DNA from: Lonicera japonica
Lineage: Eukaryota > Streptophyta > Magnoliopsida > Dipsacales > Caprifoliaceae
DNA: 64,000 bases
Assembly (NCBI GenBank): GCA_021464415.1
Contig: CM038471.1
Coordinates: 35,127,234-35,191,233, forward strand
Reading direction: 5' to 3'
Shown here: positions 1-12,227 of the stretch, in pieces
Numbering within the stretch: position 1 is the stretch's first letter
How the letters are laid out: the number at the start of each line of letters is the position of its first letter
Translations under genes and position numbers: made by a program
The notes under the pieces: generated by a model
What the model saw: only the letters and a program-made list of their open reading frames with translations
What the model was told of the DNA's origin: nothing
Databases searched by the model: none

Positions 1-532
1 CTAGGCTAAGCAGGAGATCACTGCCTAACTCCTAAATTAGAACTAATCAGGGTAAGGGGTGATTTTTATAACACTAATTAATTACAGATATTAAACAAAT
101 ATTCTCTATAGTCTGAAAATTAATTAACTAAAAAATCAAATTAAAAGAATTGAATTACAGCAAAGCCAAAGATAGAATTAAATTCTATAAAATAAGATCA
201 TGTCAAGCAATTAATTAAAAAGAAGAGGAATAATAACTGTGAAAACATACATAGTTGACTTTTACAAAATAATACAGCTCATAGAGGTGTCTATAAGATA
301 AGCTCACGAGTGCATGATGAGGTATGGAGAATACATGTACCTCTCTTTGTGGAGCCCACTTCTTTCTTTTTTAGTTTTCTATGGGTCCTCTTTTCTTTCT
401 TCTTTCTTCTTTATTTTTTTTCCCGGGTCACCTTGCGATAACGTTAGTTTGAATCAAAGGCAAGTTATTCACGTTAAAACTAATAGATTCATGAAATATT
501 ATTTGCGACTTGACGTTAAAGAATTTATCTAA

Positions 533-768
533 ACATTTAAACTTGAAACTTGTTACTTTATAAGGCATCAAGTTACAGACGTCAGCGGCTGATCTAGAAA
601 TTAGCGGACATTTCTTTTTGAAATAAAATAAAATTAATTTTATGGAATATACATTTAAACTTGAGACTTGTTACTTTATAAGGCATCAAATCCCAAACGA
701 CAGCGGCTGAACTAGAGGTTAACGGACTCGATCTTGTTTTTGAAAGAAAATAAAGTTAATTTTATGGA
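533..768 (+). repeat. 118-bp direct tandem duplication
   Basis: Two adjacent copies begin at 533 and 651, each starting 'acatttaaacttga' and running through a conserved 'cttgttactttataaggcat' block to a purine-rich end. The copies differ by scattered substitutions, so the duplication is not recent. No coding content is visible. Confidence 0.8.
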
Positions 769-3204
769 TTTGATGCTCCTATTAGGACATTGCTAAGGTC
801 AAGGTTGAAGGAACCTTCATAATGCCAGAGCTAGGTGACAAGCTAATACAGACAGGAATTATTAATTGCTAATTATTATTGTTATTGAGATTCTTTTTAT
901 TTCATTTTTAGTTTATGAATGTGCTTAGAGAACATAAAATTTAATTTTTGAACAAGTCCTTTTATGTATGGATTTTTGTACGCCGACACTTAACTTGGTG
1001 GGATGGTTTTGTCCAAAATATTATTGTTTGAGGGGATGGGAGCATCTTAAACTAAAGTTTTTTAGGAATTTTTGGCACTTGTTTTCTCCCATATTAGAGG
1101 TACAGTTTATTTGAAAATTATGAAAAATTGTCTTTTACTTCAGTTTTAAATGGGTGATTGAACTTTTGCACACCTGAGATTTATCTATAGTGTCACTTTG
1201 GTCCTTATTGTTATATTTCTTTACATTTTGATCCTCAAAGTTTGAACTAAGTTTCACTTCCATTTAAATTTGGATGCTCTGTCAAATTTCCTACGGGGTG
1301 GAGATGATGGGGTCGGTCCATAGTTTTTCCTTCTTTTTGCTGGATTTAGCTCAAAAGGGTTGAAGATAGATAGTGCATCAATTTGTTCGCAATATATAGC
1401 CAACTTGATCCTCCCCGAGATGAGGGAACCCTAAGAGGGCCGCCAACTATAAACTATATACCTTGCGTATATGATCCATACTAGATCTTACCAATTGTCC
1501 ATCCTACCTTCTCTATGTTATTGACAACCCATATTTGGATTGGTAGTCTTTTAGTGGCATGTTTCAATCCTTCTCCTCGTTATATAGAAACAGTGAGTGC
1601 GCTACATGTTCTGGTAAAAGATACTATTAGTGCTCGGACAATTAGACATCTAACCTGTAATGCAACAACCCAATTGCAAGAGTGGGGGATCTATCAAATG
1701 AGCTATATCCCCCCACTGCATGGATTTTTCGACCAAAAAACTAATGAGACATACATCTAATTTTGGATGAAGTGCAACTCGATTAAAACTTTAAGAAACA
1801 AAATATAGAAAAATGAACACGAGGGACTAACGTGAGACAATAGGTAAATTTTATGGATAGAAGGTGAATTACTCATTTGAAATAGTTCAAAGATTATTTA
1901 ATATGGTATATACCCAAGTTCAAGTCTTATTTACTTCCTCTTCAAACCACTTTGATCTATATAATTGTATTAAAAGAATTTAAGACAGATGGGATATATT
2001 TTATCAAGTGGCTATGACACACAACACACAAGGTCCCTTCAAAAATTAAAGTTCGAAAGAAGGACAGACACTTTATATTTTTATTCAAAATAGACACTCA
2101 ATTTTGTTACCTAAAACTAGCTCATGAATTTTACATCTTTTTCCATCGTAAAATTCTTAATCATCTTCTCTTTTACCAAACATTTTAAGAAAGATCCACA
2201 CTTGAAGCTATCTGGCTGAAAGATTATTAGTATTAATATTATTTTTTTCACAATTCTTAAAAATACTTACAGAGATAAAATTAATGTGTTGAATGTTAAA
2301 ATTAAAGGGAGACAAATTAATATACATATTTTTACAATTCTTAAAAATAATTATAGAAATAAAATTACAATTACAATTACAAAATGTATCCTAAAAAAAG
2401 GAATACGTCAAGTCTTGGTTTAATTAATTAATCTTGAAAATTAAACAATTTATTTGACTTTGGCATAAGGCTTTATCAATGAATAAACAGATTTCAACGT
2501 GATGATGATATTCAAGAACTGATGAGGAATAAGTGGCAGAAGATCATTTAATTACATTGGATCGTTGTAAGTCCACCATATTCTACAAGTTATAGAATCT
2601 CGTAAAACAAAGCATGTTTGAGACTAAATGACCCAACTGTAACGTGTATATATATATACTATGTTGTACTTCATGCCAAAGGCACTAGCAACCAATTCAA
2701 AAAGCATATTTTCAGCTACATAATTTTTATCTTTTATGCATTTTCAAGATTCAAAAATTATTACTCCTATATATATACAACATGATCTCTTAAGAAACAA
2801 CTTTTTGGTTCTTAAACACGGATCAACTATTTTGAAAGGGGTAAATAGATAATTTTTTTGATGAAACTTGGTGAAATTATCTCCGTGATTAATATTATAT
2901 TAATTTTATTTGTTTCACGAAAAATCAAAAGTTGTAAATATTAAAATTTATAGTTAATAAAACTTTGTAAGTTGGAAATTTGCCAAGGTAATAGAAAAAA
3001 TAATTTGCTTAAGGAAATTTCCATGATAATGTAAAAGTGTCTTCCTTTCTGATCCAACTAATAGAACAACTAGATAGTGTTATAACTTCAACTTTCAGGA
3101 TTCGAATACTCCTCGCCATTTTCCACTGATTTTACTTGGCAAAAAAGAAAAATTCCTATTACTATTTTAGTAAGTGTAATAGACATCTTATTGATCCCAC
3201 ATCA

Positions 3205-3733
3205 TGGGCAGTGGGCACCCAATCCAATTCGGTGAAGTTTAGATCATCTGCATTCAATTCAATATGATGTTAGTTTTATAATTTTGGCATTCAATCCGAT
3301 CTGAAACGCCCTACCAATCAAATACAATACAATTAAATATTAGAATTGGGTCGGTTTTAATCTAATCCAATTGAAGAAGAAAAAATAGGAGCGAAGATGG
3401 CATATTGTCAATATCCTACTTGAAAATATCAAAATTGACAAAACAAAATCAAATAGCATTTAGTCAAGTCTCAAACAAAAAAAATAAAAAAAAAACAATT
3501 CTTCTTGTTCTTGTTCTTATATTATAACCGCCAATAACGTACATGTGGCACTTTAAAAAACATGTATATATATACACTAATTAGATTAGTTTACGCATCC
3601 TGAAAAACCAAAACTGATCTAACTGTTATTGATTTTCCAAAATTGGATTCAAACCAATTCAATTAATCCATAAAATCCAAAAAAATTGGATTGGATTAGA
3701 TTGATCAGTTTGGATTGAATTTTGCCCACCCTA
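3205..3733. mobile_element. Probable hAT-like non-autonomous element (ends in GGGCA / TGCCCACCCTA)
   Basis: The left edge reads 'tgggcagtgggcacccaatc' and the right edge 'gaattttgcccaccctaata', so the outer parts are roughly inverted. Between them is A/T-rich sequence with many 'ccaatc/gattgg' words near both ends. A right end of TGCCCACCCTA is typical of plant hAT MITEs beginning TAGGGTGGGCA. I could not find a convincing target duplication, so the boundaries are approximate. Confidence 0.4.
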
Positions 3734-6700
3734 ATAGTCCATATGAACCTCGTTTAACATATATGTTGGATCTGGTATAATCCAGTCCGTATAAGATTCA
3801 ACCTTTTACAAAAATAAATTTATCGATAAAAACGTGAAGATAGATTTTTTAACGACTAAAATTAATCGCTAAAGACTAAATCCATATACGAATAGTGTTG
3901 TATCATATCTGCCACCTCATCCAATAACCTCATGTTTGTACAATTCCTATAAATAATAATACATACCAAATCTATAACAATGCATAATCGCCGAGGAGAT
4001 CACTCCTACACGTCTTTGTGCGTATGTTATTTCCCGTCAAATAGAAATGAATGAATGAATGGATGAATTAATGAATGTGGGCAAAGAATTAAAAAAAAGA
4101 TTCCTTTTGACAATTTAATTCATTTATACTCTCTTAAGAAATCCAATTTTATGAATTGTATATAGCCCATTTAATTTTGTCTCAGTTTGACAATACCTGT
4201 ATATATCTTTGTAATAATTTCCTCATTTTTTTTGTCATTAGTCTATTTTAAGCAATGCAACCCCAATTCTAAATAGGACAACTACATTATTGTGTTGTTT
4301 AAAAATTTAAAAAACAAATAAAATAAAGAAACCCAACATTATTGAGATTAATTGTCGAAGATTTTTATATATATAGTTGTTTTAGTTAAAACCCTTATAT
4401 AATTTTCATTTGAACAGCGTCAATAAATTAAAATTTTGCTTTGTACGTTAATTCAGAGTCACTATTAAAAAGACTAAACTTAAATATTACATGGCGAAGT
4501 ACTTATTATTCGAATTCTTAGGAACTGAATTAATTCTCGTTGGCTTTATTTTTTTTTATATTGTCAATCATGAATAGTGGACAGTTTTGCGTTTATTTTA
4601 ATGTTGCTTGATTCTTTGTAAGAAGATAAATGATTGGGGAAAAATTGCTGGCAAAGAAGTGATTAAAAGAATTAGGGTTGAGTTATTATTAAATTAATGG
4701 GATTTTAATTTAATTAGTACATTGTTGTCAGAAAAGACAAGAGAATGTCTAAGTAGTACAAGGGGCTTAATTTATTAATTGTAGTTAACTATAATTGCAA
4801 GTCATAACTAATCATGGGCATTTCTTATCCCCAAGAACATCTTACCTTTTTCCAAATCTTTTGGCTGATTTTCTGTTTGGAATCTTTTTGTCATCAAAAC
4901 TTAGGGTTGAAAATTGAAATCATTCATATTTGAGTTTGTTAAACACTGTTTCAATAACTTAAATGTTCTTTCAATTCTATCTTAAATTGGAGTTATATTT
5001 TCTTTTGGGACATCTACTATTATATATATAAGGTAGAATTTTATTTTATTTTTACAATTACTGAAATCGTATCAAATTATTGATTGTTAATTTCGTCATT
5101 TTGGATTTTTATTTCACCAAATATATTTATATTATATAGTGTAATAACACATAATTTAAATTCTTGCTATCGCTGAGGTCAATGTAATTCCCAATAATTG
5201 CACTATATATTAATTTGTTAACTTTTTTAAGTGACTTATATCCAAATAATACACACATTATATATCAAAATTTAGTGCTAAATATATGCTAAATATGTCA
5301 AAACTAACTAATTTGTATTTTTCACCACTCAATAAGTTAAAATTTAATGTTTATAGCAAGTTTATCAATATATAGTTCTCCTAAATTTGTATTTTTGACC
5401 ACTCAATAAGTAGTGAAAATCAGTGAGAAAAATAGTTATTTAATATTGTTAAGAGCTAAATAATTTATATCAATTTTAGCAATATATATATAGTTCTTCT
5501 AAATTTCATCATCTTGTCTAAAAGCTTAATCTCTACGAAGTGGGACAAAGTTGAGCCAAAAGAGGTTGAATCCAAGAAATTTTTATGAGGTTTCACTCTT
5601 ACGATTTACCACCTTAGTAATTCCAAGAAAATATTGACAAGCCAATAAATGAAGCATTTCTTTTTATAACAACACCATCCTTGTTAGAGTTTTCTTTTTC
5701 ATTTTTCCTTATATATATTATTTTTTATTTTTTTAACATTGAAAGCAAATATTTATTTAAGTCTGTACGCTTTTGCAACACGATGAGTCGTAAAATTTTA
5801 ACCTATGAGAATTCACACAAAGGACCACTGCCTCAATGCATTCCATCCTCTAATATTATCAACGAAAGTCGCAATTTCTCAAGGAATCTTACTGGTAAAA
5901 GAGACGGCAACAATTGATTCAAAACAATCACTAAAAAAGCGACATTCTTGAACTTTAAAAGACGAGGGCAAGGAGGCAACTTGACCACGACTTTGTAAAA
6001 CATAATTGAAAAAGGTCGACATCTCTTACTAAAACACGACATGCATGAACACAAAGTTAATATTCAATTTCTTAACAAACGTGAAAACGCAAAAATATAT
6101 AATATTTTTGTCATTAACTTTAACAATTAAATATCAATATATTGTTGGCATTTTCAAAATTAAAACCCTAACGTTTTTTGAAAGTGCGTTGATTCTTTGA
6201 ATAAGCTGGAAAATGTTTTACATGAGCAAAATAAAATAAAATAAAATATGGAATTTTTTTTTTCTATTAATGTAAATGAAATTAAATTTTTTCACTGATT
6301 TGGACTCTTAAAAGAAGCAGGATGATATAATTTTCACAAATTCTAGTTGTCCTACAAAATTAAATATCTGTATGGCCCACTAGTGCTGTCAAACTCATTA
6401 ATTCTCAAACCTCTGATGAGACATTCAAGTTCGGATTATTGGAGCTCCTTCTCAACATTTCAATGAAAAATAAAATAAATCAAAAACCATACCTATCATG
6501 CTACATTATTTAATCAATTAATTTAGAACCATTTGAAAATCTCTTTCTTTTTTTTCAGCAGTAACTAACTGTATTCTGGTCAACTTGCGTATATTTTGAT
6601 TAATACTTTATAACAAAATCAGGCTTCAAAAATTTATCTCTCATAAAATTCGAACTTTTTATCTACACTTAATGAAACACTTTATCGTCACTTAGTCTAA

Positions 6701-6779
6701 CCCTAAAAAATTACAGTATTTTGGAAGTTGAAAGTGACCCATTCTCTCTCTTTTAGCCTCCTATTAATTTGATTCCCCA

Positions 6780-6976
6780 ACCAGCCTGCCCTCTCATTTT
6801 CTAAACCCTTCGCTTTCTCTCTCCTCTCTCTACTTTCTTTCTCTCTCTTCCACCACCTTAGCTCTTAATGAGTTCTTTTCTCTGACAATTCACATAGAAT
6901 TCTTAAAAAAACAGAAGCCATCTTTGTACATTTTTTGCCAGCATTGCAAAATTTGGGTTTGGGCCTTACTTTTCAC
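6780..6976 (+). promoter_or_regulatory. Probable transcribed leader of the MYB gene with a CT-rich tract
   Basis: The 200 bases before the MYB start are pyrimidine-rich (repeated 'ctctct' between about 6812 and 6855). This composition is common in plant 5' leaders. I could not place a TATA box or start site firmly. Confidence 0.35.
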
Positions 6977-8416
6977 ATGGGTAGACACTCTTGCTGTTAC
7001 AAACAGAAGCTAAGAAAAGGGCTTTGGTCTCCTGAGGAAGATGAGAAGCTTATGAAGCATATTAATAAGTATGGTCATGGCTGTTGGAGCTCTGTTCCTA
7101 AACTTGCTGGTAATTAATATGTTCATATACATACCCACCCTTCTTCAATTATCTTATGTGTGTATTGTAATCCAATTATCTCATTCTTTTTAGTGTTATA
7201 TGTGTGATGTGGCGCCAATAGTCTTGTAACACAGTAATAGTGCTGACTGGCATCACTTGGGAGGGGAGGGTTAGGTTTCAATTCCTATCGCCGTAATTCT
7301 AGAAGAAAAAAAAAGAAGATATGAGAGTGTAAAATTCGAAAACAAGAATGGTATTAGGAACATTCTTCATAGTGATATATATATATATATATATAAATAT
7401 GTGGGGTGTATGTTGAAATTCACTTTTCCCATTTTTTTGGCATATTCTCAAAATTTTCTAAAGAAATCTTATACAAGAAACTTCTCAATAGGCACACAAG
7501 ACTCATTTGTAGTTTTGTTTATATATATATTCAACAATTTGGTATCAGTTGTCAGGTTTCTTTTCGACAATATATGTGGAACTAAGTCTTAATTATGTGA
7601 ATTTTTGTATTGTATGACAAAACTTGAAGGTCTTCAAAGGTGTGGGAAGAGCTGCAGATTGAGGTGGATTAACTACTTGAGACCAGACTTAAAAAGAGGG
7701 ACATTTTCACAAGAAGAAGAGAATTTGATAATTGAACTACATGCAGTTCTAGGCAACAAGTACTATTTCATTTTCATTTTTCACTTTCACTTCCTTTGTT
7801 TTCGCAATTCTAACAATAAATGTTAACACAGTTTCTCTCTCTTAAATTCTTTAGATGGTCACAAATCGCGGGACAATTACCAGGAAGAACCGACAATGAA
7901 ATAAAGAACCTGTGGAACTCTTCCATAAAAAAGAAGCTGAAGCAAAGAGGCATTGACCCCAACACTCACAAGCCATTATCCGAGGTCGAGACTGAAGAAA
8001 TGGCCAACAAAAACAGTGACAGTAAAACTGAACTCTCGAGCGAAGTCAACTATATCGAAGGCGAGACTTCGAGCCAATTGCCTAAATACCCACTAATCGA
8101 AAACACCGCGGTCCCTCCTTCGCACCAGCAAACCCAAGAATTCTTTCTCAACAGGTTCATTGCCTCACATGAAAATTCAACTAGTACTAGTATAAAGAAT
8201 TCCGATTTTTCGGGGTACTTAAATAATTTCCATCAATTAGGCTTTGGACCGACTGATATTGGGCTATCGGTCAACCCAAATTCTTCTGGTTTCTTTAATT
8301 CCAATTCCAAAGCTTCTGATCTGATACAGGATTTCAATTCCTCTACTATCCCTTCTTCCTCTTCAATCCCCAATGCTTCGCCGCGTATTGGTCCTGTTGA
8401 GTTCTTTGCTCAATAA
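6977..8416 (+). CDS. R2R3-MYB transcription factor, MYB61/MYB50/MYB86 clade; C-terminus cut short by a frameshift
   Basis: Three exons: 6977-7109, 7630-7759 and 7855-8416. Both introns are GT-AG and sit at the two positions usual for R2R3-MYB genes; the lengths sum to 825 nt, giving 274 residues. The protein opens with [10 protein letters not shown] and then the R2 repeat (tryptophans 17, 37 and 57). R3 covers residues 65-112, with F70 replacing the first tryptophan and W89 and W108 in place. This N-terminus and the [12 protein letters not shown] and [10 protein letters not shown] motifs are those of the MYB61/50/86 group. Known members are nuclear DNA-binding regulators acting on cell walls, carbon allocation and stomata; that role is inferred here. 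The region after residue 120 is low-complexity, rich in Ser and Asn. The frame stops at 8414-8416, but the next frame continues with plausible MYB sequence to 8777 (separate entry). The start was chosen because MGRHS is the family's normal beginning. Confidence 0.93.
7373..7397. repeat. (TA)n microsatellite in MYB intron 1
   Basis: About 11 TA units lie in intron 1 (7110-7629). Confidence 0.9.
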
Positions 8417-8777
8417 TTGGGACGCCAATACCATTAGTAATAGTGGTAGTAGCAATAATGGGAGCAGCAGTAGTATGTTTTACGATAATTATTCGCCATG
8501 GGGACTAACTGATTGCGGAAAAACTGAGAAAGACACGCAGATTCAGATTCTGGAAGGGGACCCAGATGAAATGAAATGGGCAGAATATGTACAAACGCCA
8601 TTTTTACTAGGAAATGGGATTCAAAATACTGGTCAGGATCATGTTTTTGGCGAGGCGAAAATCGAAACAAATTTTGCAAATTGGAATCAGAATCAACAGC
8701 AAGTGCCTCTACAATCTGCAGAGATGTATAATAAGCATTTCCAGAGACTTTCAGCATCATTCGGACATTTTTCTTAG
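8412..8777 (+). pseudogene. Out-of-frame C-terminal continuation of the MYB protein
   Basis: In the +1 frame relative to exon 3, an open stretch of 121 codons runs from 8412 to the stop at 8775-8777. It is Asn/Ser-rich and then acidic, with a DEMKWAEY segment followed by TPF. That resembles the conserved C-terminal activation region of MYB61-type proteins. If joined in frame, the protein would be about 395 residues, closer to family size (roughly 360-400). No GT-AG intron small enough to restore the frame is visible, so this is either a real truncating indel or a base error in the sequence. Confidence 0.7.
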
Positions 8778-8823
8778 CGCGAATTCACCAGAAAAATTTC
8801 TTCTTATTGATCGACAGGTGTGA

Positions 8824-10218
8824 TTTTTTTTGGGTTTTTTTCTTTTTTCTTTTTGTAAATAGGTCTCTGATACAATATTTCGTAGAGATTTTCAATACCA
8901 AAGATTTTCTACAGAAAATTCTGTTTTTGTTTTCCTTTATTAATATTGTGTTCACCATGTTTGTGTATGTATTATGATAGGATTTGATAATAAGTCTTTG
9001 TTTTGTTGCTTTGAATTATTTTAAGCTTAATTATGTCTGTGAGACAATCAAAAAGCTTAATTGCTTTCTGGTGTTTACTGTTTTTTTTTTTTTTTAATAT
9101 TATTTTATTAAACATTATTATTTGTGGACTGTGGCCTTTCAACTTTTCAACTTCAAAAAAATTGGCTTTGAGTTTGAGATGGTGACTATCTGTTACATAT
9201 TTAAATCTTTTTGGGTGTTCCTTTGGAATATTTTCTTTACTTTTTAATACTTGCCTATCTCTTTCACTGTTATTTTAGCCTTCTTTAAACAAAAATATGA
9301 GAAAATAAATGAAAAGCACCTAAATTCTTTTGGTATCTAACATAGAAAGTATATACAAAATAATGAGTCACTATGTAAGACCCAGTATGTAGGACCTCGT
9401 ATTCGTATTCGTGAATAAGACCCGATATTGACCCGTCATTTATATACTAACTTTTTAGAAAAAAATAAAAAAAAATCGACCAAATTATATAGTTCGACGC
9501 GCCTCATTTTGACATGTCTGTGGAAAAAAATAAAAATGATGCAATTCTTTTTCACAGTGCAACTAGATTAAAGGAAGCAATTTTATTGAATGGGTGTCTA
9601 TCATTGTCTCCCAGAGATGGAGATGTTTTTCACTTTTTCTACAGCCTTTAAGTCACTTCCCTTCTTCAAGACTCAAAATGCCTGCCTTTTTTTTTTTTAA
9701 GACAATAAATTACAGTTGTCTCTACCTTTTGGTTTGTACCTAATGGCCTCTGATAATATTTACTGTTTGATTTGTGCTCTTGCAAGTGTGTGGTAACAGA
9801 GAGATTGACCAAAAGTGGAAAGAGAGAGTGAGAGTAGTTTTAAAAGGGGAAATATCCATGCCCAGTATTTATTATAGTTTTAAAAAACCAAGTTTGACAT
9901 AGAATTTAGCAGGTCGAGTTTAAGTAGATGCAAAATCTTTCATCGTCAATATTTAGTATCTTTTGCGAAAAATAATTAGTTAAAATGTACAAAAGTTAAC
10001 TCAAATATTCTTCGCATATAAAAAAGAGAAAAAGAAAAAAGGAAGGGGGCGAGGGGAGATGAATTTCATGTCCTTTGGCTGTTAGTTTTCTTGAGGTACA
10101 AACATTAATCATGACAAGAGAAAGTATGGTACTTTTTTTTTTTTATCTTTTTTTTGGGTCAAAAGTATGGTACTTCAAAGCTGAGAAAATTCACTATTGT
10201 ATATAGTGTTGGATATCT
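8824..10218. other. Downstream flank of the MYB gene, no gene seen
   Basis: T-rich sequence follows the MYB coding region and probably includes its 3' UTR. Homopolymer A/T runs are frequent (for example 9080-9097 and 10133-10158). I see no coding or element structure. Confidence 0.6.
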
Positions 10219-10226
10219 TTTCTTTT

Positions 10227-10675
10227 GGGCGAGACTATTTACACCTCTCATTTCTCTCACAAACACCTCCCATCTCACAAACACCCCCTAAATGTAATTT
10301 TTTGATCACTAACACCCCCCTATTTACTCTCCTGATGTGGAGAGAACATATGATATTTACTCTCCTGATGTGGGGAGAGTAAATGGAATAAATTCGGCTG
10401 AAGTGAGGAGACTGGCTTTTAAACCCACTGAAAAATTTTAAAGTTAAATTCTCCTCATATGGGGAGAACATATGATATTTACTCTCCTGATGTGGGGAGA
10501 GTAAATGGAATAAATTCGGCTGAAAGGAGACTGGCTTTTAAATCCATTGAAAATTTTTAAAGTTAAACTCTCCTCATGTGGGGAGAACATATGCTATTTA
10601 CTCTCCTGATGTGGGGAGACAAAATTAAATGGGGAGTGTTTGTGAGAGAAATGGGGGGTGTAAATAGTCTCACCC
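10227..10675. mobile_element. hAT-type MITE, copy 1 (449 bp, 8-bp target duplication)
   Basis: The left end 'gggcgagactatttacacc' is inverted at the right end as 'ggtgtaaatagtctcaccc'. The inverted similarity continues inward through 'tttctctcacaaacac'. The element is flanked by a perfect 8-bp duplication, TTTCTTTT, at 10219-10226 and 10676-10683; this length points to the hAT superfamily. The interior contains a roughly 120-bp unit repeated about two and a half times, each with 'ctcctgatgtggggaga'. It has no transposase. A related copy lies 0.7 kb away. Confidence 0.9.
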
Positions 10676-11400
10676 TTTCTTTTACTTTCAAGTTTTATAT
10701 TCAAGATGTATATTGCAAATACCATGTTGTAGATGGTTAAATGTGTAAACTTTCTGCTGACGAAATTTATATAAAATGAATATTATTGTACTTTCCAGTT
10801 TAAGATGAGTACCAGATAATTGTTCTAGTTTTAGAAAAATAATGGTATATATCCATCTAATGTGAGACAGATAATAAATGCTTGTCCCGCCGAAAAAGAA
10901 TATATGGTGTTTAATCCACATGGACGGTTAACTGGTATTTCAAGTCACTACTTTACGATACGCAATAACATTTTTTTAACGTTTAGTCCTGTCTTATGCG
11001 GTGTAATTATGTAAATGTTCTTACTGTTAGTTTTTTAATATTGTTAAAGTGTAAGAATTACTAAATAAAAAAAATAAAAAATTTAAATTTAAATTAAATA
11101 TTAAAATATTTTATAACTTATAAATTGAGAAACAACTGTGTACGTACGGAAAATGCAGGAATTGAAATGAATACTAGTTGTATGGGGTTGGGAACAGAAG
11201 GATTGGGTCCCACTGATTGGAGGTATACATCTGATGCTGATACTTCATGATAAAAAGGAAAGAAGATTTTGATGATTAATTTCTTGGAACATAAGAGATG
11301 TGCCTGATTGGAAAATGAGGGGAATTTGGAGGGCCTCTTTGGATGACTCTTTTCTTTAATTTTGTACTTTTTAATTATTATTATAATTTACATTATTTAA

Positions 11401-12227
11401 GGGTGAGACTATTTACAATTTTATTTATCTCACTAACACCTCTCATCTCATAAATACCCCATAAATGTAATTTTTTTTTATCACTAACACCCCCTATTTA
11501 CTTTTCCTATTTACCTTAAATAATTTATATAAAGTATGTAATTAAAAATATAATTAACCTTAACTAAAATTAATCACACACTTTAAAAATATAATTAACC
11601 TTAACTAAAAAAATTAATTTATCAATTTAACGATGGGTAATAAATTAATCTTAAACTCTCTTGATGTGGGGAGAACATATGATATTTACTCTCCTAATGT
11701 GGGGAGAGTAAATGGAATAAATTAGGCTGAAGTGAGGAGACTAACTTTTAAACCCACTGAAAAATTTTAAAGTTAAACTCTCCTTATGTGGAGAGAACAT
11801 ATGTTATTTACTCTCCTGATGTGGGGAGAGTAAATGGAATAAATTCGGCCAAAGTGGGGAGATAGTGAGATATAAGGGGGATGTTTTAAAGTGTGAGATT
11901 AATTTGAGGAGAGGGGTTGGCCCAGTGATAGGCAACCTCCACCCTTACCTTGAGGTCAAGGGTTCGACTCATGGGGTGGGAAGGGAGGGTTTTTCTTTAT
12001 TTGTAGGATTAAGGGAGAGACTTAGACCTCCCTTAATTTTAAAAAAAAAGTGTGAGATTAATTTATTACCCATGGATAAATTGATAGATTAATTTTTTTA
12101 CCTTAGAGTAAATATGTTAATTGAGGGGGGTGTTTGTGAGATATAAGGGGGTGTCTAAAAGTAGATCTATTCAAAATTAAATGAGGGGTGTTAGTGAGAT
12201 AAATGGAGGTTGTAAATAGTCTCACCC
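11401..12227. mobile_element. hAT-type MITE, copy 2 (827 bp including a nested SINE)
   Basis: The ends are 'gggtgagactatttacaa' and 'ttgtaaatagtctcaccc', flanked by a perfect 8-bp duplication TTATTTAA at 11393-11400 and 12228-12235. The internal 'ctcctgatgtggggagagta' repeats match copy 1, so both belong to one family. A 144-bp SINE with its own target duplication sits inside (separate entry), so the SINE arrived after this copy. It has no coding capacity. Confidence 0.9.
11906..12049 (+). mobile_element. tRNA-derived SINE nested in MITE copy 2
   Basis: The head carries a tRNA-like A box ('ttggcccagtgataggc') and B box ('gggttcgactc') 35-40 bases apart. The body is G/T-rich and ends in a run of nine or more A (12041-12049). 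A perfect 15-bp duplication, GTGTGAGATTAATTT, flanks it (11891-11905 and 12050-12064). Pol III boxes, an A tail and a long target duplication together define a SINE. It is presumably mobilised by LINE machinery such as the fragments elsewhere in the window. Confidence 0.88.

Larger units (their letters stand above)
1..6700. other. Gene-poor AT-rich intergenic region upstream of the MYB gene
   Basis: I see no coding sequence I can support here. Short open frames at 314-532, 1515-1760 and 5681-5917 match no family I recognise and lack exon context. The stretch contains a 118-bp tandem duplication (533-768), a probable hAT-like element (about 3205-3733) and many A/T runs. Around 2810-2900 there is a one-sided match to the foldback elements annotated at 30.2, 43.0 and 44.6 kb: a 'gatgaaacttggtgaa' motif after a pyrimidine/purine boundary. 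It looks like a decayed copy. Confidence 0.6.

Noticed and set aside
1515..1760. 81-codon plus-strand frame
   Set aside because: No domain, no exon partners and no family resemblance; likely chance.
5681..6054. Overlapping frames on both strands (78 and 73 codons)
   Set aside because: The start is an F/I/Y-rich run from T homopolymers, and neither strand gives a recognisable protein.
8434..8760. 108-codon open frame on the minus strand
   Set aside because: It lies antisense to the out-of-frame MYB C-terminus, is Tyr/His-rich because of the Asn/Ser codons opposite, and matches nothing.
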